DNA from: an uncultured Bacteroidia bacterium
Lineage (GTDB): Bacteria; Bacteroidota; Bacteroidia; Bacteroidales; UBA932
Assembly (NCBI GenBank): GCA_902767355.1
Contig: CACXHG010000200.1
Coordinates: forward strand, 1-6,597
DNA: 6,597 nucleotides
Direction: 5' to 3'
This document shows, piece by piece, positions 1 through 6,597 of the stretch. Below the pieces are notes generated by a model. That model did not search any database and had not been told where the DNA came from. It saw only the letters and a list, made by a program, of their open reading frames with translations. Numbering within the stretch: position 1 is the first letter of the stretch; the number at the start of each line of letters is the position of its first letter. Both the position numbers and the translations under genes were made by a program.

Positions 1-637
1 CGTTCTGGATCTGAACTATTCATATCCCGGTGAAAATGAGATGAAGGTACAGGGAAAGTTCTTCCCCATAGCCACCAACCGCTATATAGATGTGTCGTTC
101 GATCTCGCCTCCGGCGCATTGACTTACAAGGGCAGTTGGAGCGGCGCCTGGAGTTACACCACAAGCGTAAATGAGGCCGGTGTTGTCACATCCACTGAAT
201 GCAAGTCCGATTTTGCCGCCAAAGAGGGTTATTACACCTCCAAAATGAATTACAACGAGGTTTATGCCATTTCCGAAGGCACTGTTACAGAGTCGGTAAT
301 AGGAACCGAGATCAACGCACAAAGCCGCAAGGCCACCAGAACGTCCAATGTGTCTGCCTTGAAAACCACATACACGTCCGGCGACCATAATGACCGTCAG
401 AATTTTGCGGCCTATCTTATGCCCGACTACTTCCCGGTATGGATAGCCGCAGGACTGCCCGGCAACAAAAAGCTTGTCACCGGCATCAGCGCCTCTACCG
501 GCAACATTCCGGCTCCCGAGACCACGGCAATAGAGTATTCTTTCAATGCCGCTGGCGATATCGACACCGCAACGCGTACCGACTACAATGCCGGAACTCC
601 ATATCTGACACGTACTTATAAGTTTATATATCAGTAA
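1..637 (+). CDS. Partial (5'-truncated) hypothetical beta-rich protein, possibly DUF4595-like
   Basis: The reading frame is already open at base 2, so the true start and any signal peptide lie upstream. The ATG at 41 is most likely internal, because the 13 codons before it (VLDLNYSYPGENE) have the same strand-like character as the rest. The visible 211 residues alternate aromatic and polar residues in short strands separated by turn motifs such as NEAGVV and NAAGDI, and end in LTRTYKFIYQ. That pattern recalls small secreted Bacteroidales proteins of the DUF4595 kind, but I recognise no catalytic motif and the family call is tentative. The gene ends with TAA only 6 bases before the next lipoprotein gene, so it probably belongs to the same operon and envelope system. 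It is less GC-rich than its neighbours: about 85 of 180 bases at 241-420 by hand count, against about 108 of 180 in three sampled blocks of the next gene. That the stretch is coding is secure; the function is unknown. Confidence 0.85.
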   Translation, partial: VLDLNYSYPGENEMKVQGKFFPIATNRYIDVSFDLASGALTYKGSWSGAWSYTTSVNEAGVVTSTECKSDFAAKEGYYTSKMNYNEVYAISEGTVTESVIGTEINAQSRKATRTSNVSALKTTYTSGDHNDRQNFAAYLMPDYFPVWIAAGLPGNKKLVTGISASTGNIPAPETTAIEYSFNAAGDIDTATRTDYNAGTPYLTRTYKFIYQ

Positions 638-643
638 TTTCTA

Positions 644-2530
644 ATGAAATACCTACTAAGAATCATTACTTCTGCAGCCCTACTCTCGGCACTGGCGTGC
701 ACCCCCGAGACGCCCGTATCGGTGCACTGGGGCGGGGTGGAAGAGATGGAGATGCCCTCCGACGACAAGCCGGACTCCCCGTCCGTGCCCGAATCCGACC
801 CGGATGCCGTACCCTATGCCAGCCTGCACGACGAGGTTCGCAACGCCGGCCAGTTCTTCATTCCCGAGACCAATCTGCAGCCGGCGGTGTACTGGTATAT
901 GAAGTATTCCGACTATGCCAACAAGGAGGTTCCCAACAGCGACGGCGGCCCCGACACCGGCCTGCAGAATTTCCTGCTGATGCAGTCCATAGCTGGTCTG
1001 GTAAACCGCGCCTGCGCCCAGGGAAAGACCAATGTGGGCGTCTGGATAGAGCAGGGTGGCACCGGCTACGACATGGAACGAGCCGATTTCGGGCAGCGGA
1101 TACCCAGCAACCAGACGGCGGTGGAACTCGCCACCAAGACCTACGGCAAAATCGACGGCTACGATGTCACTGTGCGCGATCTTTTCAGCGGCTATGTGCT
1201 GACCGACCTTATGAACAACCCCGAGAGCGGCATAGCGGCGGCGGTGGCCAGCCCTGTCTATAACGCCATCATCGTGGATGTGCGGGACGAGGAGTTCTTC
1301 AAGCGCAACGGCTACAGCCTGCAGTGCGACTGCAGCAAGATGACCACGGCCGAAGCCTGGAGCCGCTTCAAGGACAAGTGCGACAATTCTGCGCTGATGA
1401 TAATGCCCGTCACCACCGGCGAAAACCGGGAATACGTGATCCAGAACGGGCTTTTCCTCTTCAATCTCAACAAGAAATACGGCTCTCCATACGGCGGCCA
1501 GAACACGGCCCTGCTGGAAGAGATTCTCGAGTGGCTCAAGCCCCACAGCCAGGTGCTGGGTTGGGAGAATGGCGTGGGCGAATCGACCTTTGTGGATCCC
1601 GTGTCCCGTCACGGCCACATGATGCTGGCCTCCGACTGGAGCTACAATCTGGGCGTGATGTCGCGCCACTACAGCGACCGCCAGAGCAGCGTCCTGGCCA
1701 AGAGCATCAACCCCCGCACCATAGACTATGACAAGAAGGCCAATTATCTGGGCTTTTTCCTGACCGACGGCGACAACTACCAGTGGATTATCACCGACAG
1801 CTTTGTGAGCGACTACTATTCGCTCTACAGCGCCAAGGATGTCAAGATAGCCTTCGAGATGGGCACCCAGTCGCTGACCCAGCTGGCTCCGACCCGCATG
1901 CAGTATCTGCTGGGCATGCAGCCGTCGGCCGAGTGCACTATAATGGAGACCTTCGGCGGAGGCTACTACTATATCGACACCTTCGCCACCCAGGGCAAGG
2001 CCGCCTCCGACAGGAAGGCTTCCGTCAAGCTGGTGGCGGAGCGCACGGCTGCCCACATGCGCCAGCACGGCATAAAAGTCCTGCACGTGATGGCCAGGGA
2101 TTTCTCCAGCGACAATGCCATGGAAATGCTGCAGGCCTTCGTGGATGCCAACGACCAGTTGGAAGGCATCACCGCCGTGCAGCTCGACCCCTACGACGGC
2201 GCCCACGGCCAGATTTTCTGGTTCACGAACAAGCAGGGCTACGACATCCCCTGCATCACGGCCAGCTACAAGCTCTGGCAGGGCTTCAATACGCCCGAGT
2301 CGCTGGCCAAGACCATTCAGAAAAACGAGCAGACCTCGCTGTCTTTCAATACTATAGCCGTGCATGCTTGGAGTCTTTTCGATGGGCGTCGGGCCTCGGA
2401 TGCCGCGCAGCAGTGCGCCGCCGCCCTGCCCGGGACTTTCCAGTGCGTCTCTATGCAGGAGCTCATCTGGCGCATCCGCATGCAGCAGCGGCCAGAGCAG
2501 ACAATCAAGTACCTTAAATCCATCAAATAA
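644..2530 (+). CDS. GxGYxYP-family putative glycoside hydrolase, lipoprotein
   Basis: A 628-residue predicted lipoprotein. The N-terminus MKYLLRIITSAALLSALAC gives a short positive end, a hydrophobic core and a lipobox-like ALAC with Cys19 as the lipidated residue, which fixes the ATG at 644. Residues about 20-60 form a Pro/Asp/Glu/Ser-rich linker. Family resemblance rests on several blocks: LLMQSIAGLVNR (111-122), LGWENGVGE (305-313), ASDWSYNL (329-336), FFLTDGDNYQW (371-381), FGGGYYYID (437-445) and LDPYDGAHGQIFW (514-526). These match my recollection of the two-domain GxGYxYP proteins: an N-terminal domain to about residue 340, then the C-terminal domain carrying the signature. Pfam regards the family as putative glycoside hydrolases, often found with carbohydrate-binding domains; activity and substrate are not established. 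Asp375, Asp377 and Glu435 are plausible conserved acids, but catalytic roles are inference. The final Pro of the signature is Ile444 here. It lies 6 bases after the upstream gene and 9 before the next, consistent with co-transcription. Confidence 0.82.
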   Translation: MKYLLRIITSAALLSALACTPETPVSVHWGGVEEMEMPSDDKPDSPSVPESDPDAVPYASLHDEVRNAGQFFIPETNLQPAVYWYMKYSDYANKEVPNSDGGPDTGLQNFLLMQSIAGLVNRACAQGKTNVGVWIEQGGTGYDMERADFGQRIPSNQTAVELATKTYGKIDGYDVTVRDLFSGYVLTDLMNNPESGIAAAVASPVYNAIIVDVRDEEFFKRNGYSLQCDCSKMTTAEAWSRFKDKCDNSALMIMPVTTGENREYVIQNGLFLFNLNKKYGSPYGGQNTALLEEILEWLKPHSQVLGWENGVGESTFVDPVSRHGHMMLASDWSYNLGVMSRHYSDRQSSVLAKSINPRTIDYDKKANYLGFFLTDGDNYQWIITDSFVSDYYSLYSAKDVKIAFEMGTQSLTQLAPTRMQYLLGMQPSAECTIMETFGGGYYYIDTFATQGKAASDRKASVKLVAERTAAHMRQHGIKVLHVMARDFSSDNAMEMLQAFVDANDQLEGITAVQLDPYDGAHGQIFWFTNKQGYDIPCITASYKLWQGFNTPESLAKTIQKNEQTSLSFNTIAVHAWSLFDGRRASDAAQQCAAALPGTFQCVSMQELIWRIRMQQRPEQTIKYLKSIK

Positions 2531-2539
2531 GCCCTGCCT

Positions 2540-4372
2540 ATGAAAAATCATCTTTCATTGTTAATAGCACTGGCGCTGCTGCTGCCCGTCTCCTGCGTCC
2601 GCCAGGAGCAGCGGGGATGGTGGGACGACAGCAGTGTGGGGGAGTTGACCTTCTCCGGCGTGGTGACCGACACTTTCGGCAACGTGCTGGAAGATGTCGA
2701 CATCTGCTTCCGGGGCACCAATATGGAGCGCGAGCTGCGGCACGTGGCTTTTTCGGACTGGGACGGAACATATCGCATAGAGAATGTCCCCTCCAACGCC
2801 CGCTATATAACCTTTTCCCTGCCAGGCTATGCCACGGTGGCCATTACAATCGATCCGAAGCGTTTCGCCCAGGGCGGTGAGATAGAGTTGAGTCCGGTGC
2901 TGGAGTTCTCCAACGCAGTGATCCGCGGCCGGGTGCTGAGCGCCGTGGACGGCCAGCCCCTGAGCGGGGTCAGGGTCGATTGCGGCTTGGCTGTGGCAAC
3001 CAGCGATGCCGACGGTTTCTATGAAATCGCCTCCCTGCCGCTTAAGGATTATACCCTGACCTACACCGTGGCCGACGGTTCTACTTATACCCGCGAGGTG
3101 GCCATGGGCGACTTCACGGACAGCCGGGTGGAGCTGTCTGACCTGCGTCTGGGCGGGGGCGAGATCCTGCCCGGCATGAAATGGCAGCAGCTGGCCGATG
3201 CGCCCGTCTGGTATTCCAACAACTACCACGGTTCCACCGGCTTCGGCGGCATCAACCACTGGTCGGTGGGCTATTTGTCGGCCTTCCCCTGGGTGGGCGA
3301 CTACCGCTATGAGGCGGAGGGCTGCGCCCTTGTGAATATCGCCGAGGGCTATGAAGACCCCGATCCGGACCAGTTCATAGCCTATACCTATGGCCGCAAG
3401 CGCATAGAAGAGGGCAACAAGATATTCAACATCGACATGCGCACGCATTACGCCACCGCTTCCCAGCCGGCCGTCTTCGGGCTCAAGGTGCTCAATCTGA
3501 CCGACGGGGCCACCGCCTGCGACGACCTCGGCCGGGGCAGCTATGCTTCCAGCGAGTATTCCACCTTCTCTTTCGACCTGAGCCGCTATGTGGGCAAAGA
3601 AGTGGTCCTGGCCTTTGGAATATACTGGACGGAAAAAGATTACCACCAGGTTTCCCGGCGTTTCTGCTTTGCGCCCCGGAAGCTCAGTGTAGATGAGTAC
3701 CTGCCAGGGACGCCTGTGGACGGCGCCCAGTGGCCGGGCTTTACCCGCGAGAATCTGACTTCGCTCACGGAGAATCCCGGCAGGGTGTTCTCCGGCCTCA
3801 ATTTCTCGCTCAATTCAGGCGACGGGGACCACGGTGCCTGCCGCGTGCACAACCCCGGCGGCGAGCAGGGCTTCAGCCTGTGGGCCGGCACCAACCAGAT
3901 GATGATGAGCTGGTCGCTGCAGTATGTTTCCAAAGAAGTGGAGCCGGTCAACGAGCAGGGCTACACGCTCAAGACCCGTTCCGGCGTCGGCAGCGACTAT
4001 TACACTCCCGAGTCCTACATCTACAGCCGTTTCCATATCACGGAGGCCAACGACAGGCTGCACCTGTGGCTGCGCACCTTCTCCAGCGCCAATCCCACGG
4101 TGTTCAAGGTCACCGCGGTGCCGCTGGCCAGCTGCAAGGCCCAGGCCCTGTCGCCTGAGTCCAACACCGCCGACACCGCCGTTCAGGCCGCAAGCGGCTG
4201 CTGGAGTTTTGTGCACGAACGCGGCAACGGCAATCCGGCGGAATATGCCGAATTTGTATATGATCTCTCTGCCTACTTGGGGCAGGACATAGTCCTGGCC
4301 GTGGGCGTCCACAAGGGTAACACCAGCGGCGGAGAGCAAAAGTTGTGTTTCTGCAGAATAGAGATGGATTAG
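2540..4372 (+). CDS. Lipoprotein with two carboxypeptidase-regulatory-like domains and a duplicated beta-sandwich-like module
   Basis: A 610-residue predicted lipoprotein. MKNHLSLLIALALLLPVSC is a type II signal peptide with Cys19 as the likely lipidated residue; the -3 Pro is unusual but tolerable for Bacteroidota. This supports the ATG at 2540. Residues about 36-120 form a first carboxypeptidase-D regulatory-like Ig fold (FSGVVTDTFGNVLEDVDI, then WDGTYRIENVP), and about 126-203 a second (IRGRVLSAVDGQPLSGVRV, then DADGFYEIASLPL). From LPGMKW (210-215) onward there are two related modules, about 206-382 and 396-608. Each ends in a matching block: FSFDLSRYVGKEVVLAFGIY (343-362) and FVYDLSAYLGQDIVLAVGVH (572-591). 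I see no enzyme motif; a surface glycan-binding or scaffold role is inferred from the folds and from the position between a putative hydrolase and a SusC transporter. The TAG stop lies 2 bases before the transporter start, so translational coupling is likely. Proteins of this architecture occur in Bacteroidales operons but have no named function that I know. Confidence 0.78.
   Translation: MKNHLSLLIALALLLPVSCVRQEQRGWWDDSSVGELTFSGVVTDTFGNVLEDVDICFRGTNMERELRHVAFSDWDGTYRIENVPSNARYITFSLPGYATVAITIDPKRFAQGGEIELSPVLEFSNAVIRGRVLSAVDGQPLSGVRVDCGLAVATSDADGFYEIASLPLKDYTLTYTVADGSTYTREVAMGDFTDSRVELSDLRLGGGEILPGMKWQQLADAPVWYSNNYHGSTGFGGINHWSVGYLSAFPWVGDYRYEAEGCALVNIAEGYEDPDPDQFIAYTYGRKRIEEGNKIFNIDMRTHYATASQPAVFGLKVLNLTDGATACDDLGRGSYASSEYSTFSFDLSRYVGKEVVLAFGIYWTEKDYHQVSRRFCFAPRKLSVDEYLPGTPVDGAQWPGFTRENLTSLTENPGRVFSGLNFSLNSGDGDHGACRVHNPGGEQGFSLWAGTNQMMMSWSLQYVSKEVEPVNEQGYTLKTRSGVGSDYYTPESYIYSRFHITEANDRLHLWLRTFSSANPTVFKVTAVPLASCKAQALSPESNTADTAVQAASGCWSFVHERGNGNPAEYAEFVYDLSAYLGQDIVLAVGVHKGNTSGGEQKLCFCRIEMD
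3155..3685 (+). repeat. Protein-level repeat, copy A of the duplicated C-terminal module
   Basis: This stretch encodes residues about 206-382 of the third protein. Recognisable blocks are WYSNNYHG, then RIEEGNKIFNIDMRTHYATA followed by PAVFGLKVLNL, and finally FSFDLSRYVGKEVVLAFGIY. The same order of blocks returns in copy B. Alternating hydrophobic residues and the absence of long helices suggest a beta-sandwich of the carbohydrate-binding or galactose-binding type; this is inference from pattern only. Boundaries are approximate. Confidence 0.5.
3725..4363 (+). repeat. Protein-level repeat, copy B of the duplicated C-terminal module
   Basis: This stretch encodes residues about 396-608 of the third protein. 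The middle block (HITEANDRLHLWLRTFSSAN, then PTVFKVTAV) lines up with RIEEGNKIFNIDMRTHYATA and PAVFGLKV of copy A. The end block FVYDLSAYLGQDIVLAVGVH lines up with FSFDLSRYVGKEVVLAFGIY, and KLCFCRIEM with RRFCFAPRKL. Copy B is somewhat longer, mainly before the middle block. The copies are diverged in amino-acid sequence and are not visible as a DNA repeat, pointing to an old duplication. Confidence 0.5.
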
Positions 4373-4377
4373 TTATG
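4365..4377 (+). other. Tight stop-start junction before the SusC-like gene
   Basis: The TAG stop of the lipoprotein gene (4370-4372) is followed by only two bases before the ATG at 4375. There is no room for a separate promoter, and the only purine-rich stretch upstream is inside the preceding coding end. This favours co-transcription and translational coupling or reinitiation. The signal peptide immediately after the ATG supports this start. Confidence 0.6.
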
Positions 4378-6597
4378 AAAAAGTTATTCTATACCATATT
4401 TGTCTCCCTGCTGCTTGCGCTTGCCGGCGGCGTGGCTTGGGCGCAGACACAAATCACAGTGAGCGGTACCGTGACCGATACCCAGGGCGATCCCGTAATA
4501 GGGGCCGGGGTGGTGGTCAAAGGGACCCAGAACGGTACTGTGACCAACGAGGACGGCCAATACATGATCAAAGTGCCCTCGGATGCCATCCTGGTATTTT
4601 CCTGCGTGGGAATGGCCACCAAAGAAGTCGGGGTGGAGAGTCGCAGCATTATAGACATCGCCCTGGGAGCCGACAGCAATTTCCTGGAGACGTCTGTCGT
4701 GGTGGGCTATGGCGCCCAGAAAAAGGGCTCGCTCACCGGCGCCGTGGTGGCCGTCGGCGGAGAGGAAATGATACGCACCAAGACCGAAAATCCCCAGAAT
4801 ATGCTCACGGGCCGTGTCTCGGGCGTGCGCGTCTGGCAGAGAACGGCTGAGCCGGGTCAGTATTCGGCCTCGATGGATATCCGCGGTATGGGTTCGCCGC
4901 TGGTGGTCATCGACGGAGTGCCGCGCGATATGAGCGACTTTCAGCGCCTGTCGCCTTCCGACATAGAGAATGTTTCCGTCCTGAAAGATGCGGCGGCGGC
5001 CATCTACGGCCTTCGCGGCGGCAACGGCGTGATTCTTGTGACCACCAAGGCCGGCAAGGCCGGGGAGACCAAGGTCAATTATAACGGCAACTATACCCTT
5101 CAGACGCCCGCCAGCCTTCCGCGCCAGATGGATGCGCTGACCTCCATGATGCTGGTCAACGAGCGTGCCCGCGGCGGCGTAGAGGGCGGTTCGCCGGAAT
5201 TTACCGACGATATCCTCGAACTTTACCGCAACGGCACCCGTACCGGTACCGACTGGAACAGTCTCATCATCCAGAATATAGCGCCCCAGAGCAGCCACGA
5301 CCTCTCTATCAGCGGCGGTACCGACAAGATGCAGTTCTACTTCGGTATGGGCTACTTCTACCAGGAGGGCTTCTGGAAGAGCGGCGACACCAACTACAAC
5401 AAGTACAACCTGCGCAGCAACATCACCGCCGAGATTGCCCGCGGACTCAAGTTCGGGGCCAATATCTCCGGCTACATAGAGGACCTGCACAATCCCCTGG
5501 ACGACCCGGAGCTGATAATACGCTACTGGTGGAAACAGAGCACCATCTGGGACGCCTATGCCGATCCGGAGCATACGCTGCTCAACTACAAGGACCTGGA
5601 GCTGGACTGGAACAGCGTGGCCCGCATCTATTCCGACATTTCGGGCCATCGCACCACGCAGCGCAAGAACATGAACGCCAATCTGTCGCTCAGCTACGAC
5701 TTCGGCACCCTGACCGACGTCCTGCACGGCCTTTCGGCCAAGTTCATGTACAGCTACGACTATCGCGTGTCGGAAAACGAGACCTACCGGAAAGAATATT
5801 ACCAGTACGCCCTCAACGAGCTCACCGGAGAGTACGAGCAGAAACTCTACGCCGCCAGCTCGCCCAGCCAGCTGACCCGTCAGGACACGCACAACCGGGC
5901 GTGGGTGCTGCAGGCACTGCTGCTCTACGACCGCAATTTCTCCAAGCATCACGTGGGCGGCACCCTGGGCTGGGAGGCCCAGAAGAAGTTCGGCAACGGC
6001 TTCCGCGCCTTCGGCAATCTGGCCTTCTCGTCGCCCTATTTCACAGCCCTTACGGTAGAAGACCATCAGGTGAGCCAGGGCGACCTCTACGAATATGCCT
6101 ACAACTCTCTCATAGGCCGTCTGAACTATAACTACGACGAGCGTTATCTGCTGGAGGCCCAGTTCCGCTGCGACGGCTCTTCCCGCTTCTACAAGGGACA
6201 TCGCTGGGGTTTCTTTCCGAGCGTTTCGGCAGGCTGGCGCATCAGCCGCGAGCCGTGGTTCAAAAACAGCGCGCTGGGCTTTATCAACCAGCTCAAGCTG
6301 CGCACCAGCTATGGTATCCTGGGTACCGACGGCAGCAACTACGAGTGGGCCACCGGTTACACCTATCCGGCAGCCTCGCTCTCCGACAACGGCTATTACA
6401 GCACCAATGCCCCGGTCTATTATCTGGGCAGCTGGGTGATGAGGGCCGACCCAAAGGCCCTTCCCAACGAAGAGATTACCTGGTACACCAACCGCACCTT
6501 CGATGCCGGAGTGGATTTCGAAGCCTGGAACGGCCTGCTGGGCATCACTTTCGACTGGTTCTACCGCCACCGCAGCGGCCTGATGGCCCGCAACAGC
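4375..6597 (+). CDS. SusC/RagA-family TonB-dependent outer-membrane transporter, 3'-truncated by the window
   Basis: An open frame of 741 codons runs from the ATG at 4375 to the last base without a stop. Family members usually have about 1000-1100 residues, so roughly a quarter to a third is missing. Residues 1-23 are a Sec signal peptide ending in AWA before Gln24. Residues about 28-95 form the N-terminal carboxypeptidase-regulatory-like domain typical of SusC proteins (VSGTVTDTQGDPVIGAGVVV, then TNEDGQY). VVVGYGAQKKGSLTGAVV (107-124) opens the plug, which continues through SPLVVIDGVP (174-183) and SVLKDAAAAIYGLRGGNGVI (201-220), the SusC signature region. Barrel hallmarks include RYLLEAQFRCDGSSRF (589-604), GFFPSVSAGWR (612-622) and LKLRTSYGILG (640-650). 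SusC proteins import oligosaccharides or other large nutrients across the outer membrane using TonB energy, with a SusD lipoprotein as lid. No SusD lies upstream, so it is expected downstream. The segment between DIRGMGS and PLVVIDG is shorter than in many SusC proteins. Confidence 0.96.
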   Translation, partial: MKKLFYTIFVSLLLALAGGVAWAQTQITVSGTVTDTQGDPVIGAGVVVKGTQNGTVTNEDGQYMIKVPSDAILVFSCVGMATKEVGVESRSIIDIALGADSNFLETSVVVGYGAQKKGSLTGAVVAVGGEEMIRTKTENPQNMLTGRVSGVRVWQRTAEPGQYSASMDIRGMGSPLVVIDGVPRDMSDFQRLSPSDIENVSVLKDAAAAIYGLRGGNGVILVTTKAGKAGETKVNYNGNYTLQTPASLPRQMDALTSMMLVNERARGGVEGGSPEFTDDILELYRNGTRTGTDWNSLIIQNIAPQSSHDLSISGGTDKMQFYFGMGYFYQEGFWKSGDTNYNKYNLRSNITAEIARGLKFGANISGYIEDLHNPLDDPELIIRYWWKQSTIWDAYADPEHTLLNYKDLELDWNSVARIYSDISGHRTTQRKNMNANLSLSYDFGTLTDVLHGLSAKFMYSYDYRVSENETYRKEYYQYALNELTGEYEQKLYAASSPSQLTRQDTHNRAWVLQALLLYDRNFSKHHVGGTLGWEAQKKFGNGFRAFGNLAFSSPYFTALTVEDHQVSQGDLYEYAYNSLIGRLNYNYDERYLLEAQFRCDGSSRFYKGHRWGFFPSVSAGWRISREPWFKNSALGFINQLKLRTSYGILGTDGSNYEWATGYTYPAASLSDNGYYSTNAPVYYLGSWVMRADPKALPNEEITWYTNRTFDAGVDFEAWNGLLGITFDWFYRHRSGLMARNS

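Noticed and set aside
41..43. ATG at 41 as the start of the first gene
   Set aside because: The frame is open to the window edge with protein-like sequence before it, and the residues after it do not form a signal peptide.
635..2542. The first three genes share one reading frame, separated by single TAA stops (635-637 and 2528-2530) with two and three sense codons before the next ATG, which could suggest stop readthrough or a recoded stop
   Set aside because: Each following gene opens with its own complete lipoprotein signal peptide, which would make no sense inside a fusion. Sharing a frame is expected by chance in about one third of neighbouring pairs, and the third gene ends with TAG followed by a frame change.
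680..2551. A 623-codon open frame on the - strand opposite the putative hydrolase gene
   Set aside because: Its triplets are in register with the sense codons, so it stays open simply because the sense gene avoids TTA, CTA and TCA codons. The translation is low in complexity and shows no family motif, while the sense frame has a signal peptide and clear family blocks.
2561..3646. A 361-codon - strand frame opposite the modular lipoprotein gene, and a similar one at 3815-4339
   Set aside because: Both are in codon register with the sense gene and have no recognisable protein features.
5240..5326. Several GGTACC palindromes close together, looking like a possible repeat or operator
   Set aside because: They encode Gly-Thr or Arg-Thr-Gly-Thr in frame within the SusC coding region, have no regular spacing and lie far from any start site.
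4384..6570. A 728-codon open frame on the - strand opposite the SusC-like gene
   Set aside because: The same codon-register effect applies; it ends at the TTA codon for Leu4 of the SusC-like protein. The sense strand encodes an unmistakable SusC sequence over the whole stretch.

Overview
The window looks like part of a Bacteroidota (most likely Bacteroidales) polysaccharide-utilisation-type operon. The evidence is a SusC/RagA-family TonB-dependent transporter, two lipoproteins with type II signal peptides, starts without an obvious Shine-Dalgarno sequence, and carboxypeptidase-D-like regulatory domains. The three complete or nearly complete downstream genes are GC-rich for the order and favour CTG, AGC and GCC codons, as in GC-rich gut lineages such as Alistipes-like Rikenellaceae. 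That placement is a guess, because no phylogenetic marker is present.

All four genes lie on the + strand and fill almost every base. They are: (1) the 3' end of an unrecognised beta-rich protein (to 637), possibly DUF4595-like; (2) a GxGYxYP-family putative glycoside hydrolase lipoprotein (644-2530); (3) a lipoprotein with two carboxypeptidase-regulatory-like Ig-fold domains followed by two copies of a beta-sandwich-like module (2540-4372); (4) a SusC/RagA-like outer-membrane transporter (4375 to beyond the window end), of which 741 residues are visible and the C-terminal part of the barrel is missing. The gaps are 6, 9 and 2 bases, so a single polycistronic transcript is very likely. Its promoter lies upstream of the window. 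A SusD partner would be expected downstream, outside it.

The inferred working model is that the two lipoproteins sit on the cell surface or outer membrane and bind or process a glycan or glycoconjugate, which the SusC channel (with an unseen SusD lid) imports. The substrate cannot be read from this window: there is no recognisable well-characterised CAZyme, sulfatase, regulator or SusD. Within the window no RNA gene, insertion sequence, CRISPR array, attachment site or convincing terminator was seen. The most noteworthy points are the accessory lipoproteins placed before SusC, the altered signature motif of the GxGYxYP protein, and the duplicated C-terminal module of the third protein.
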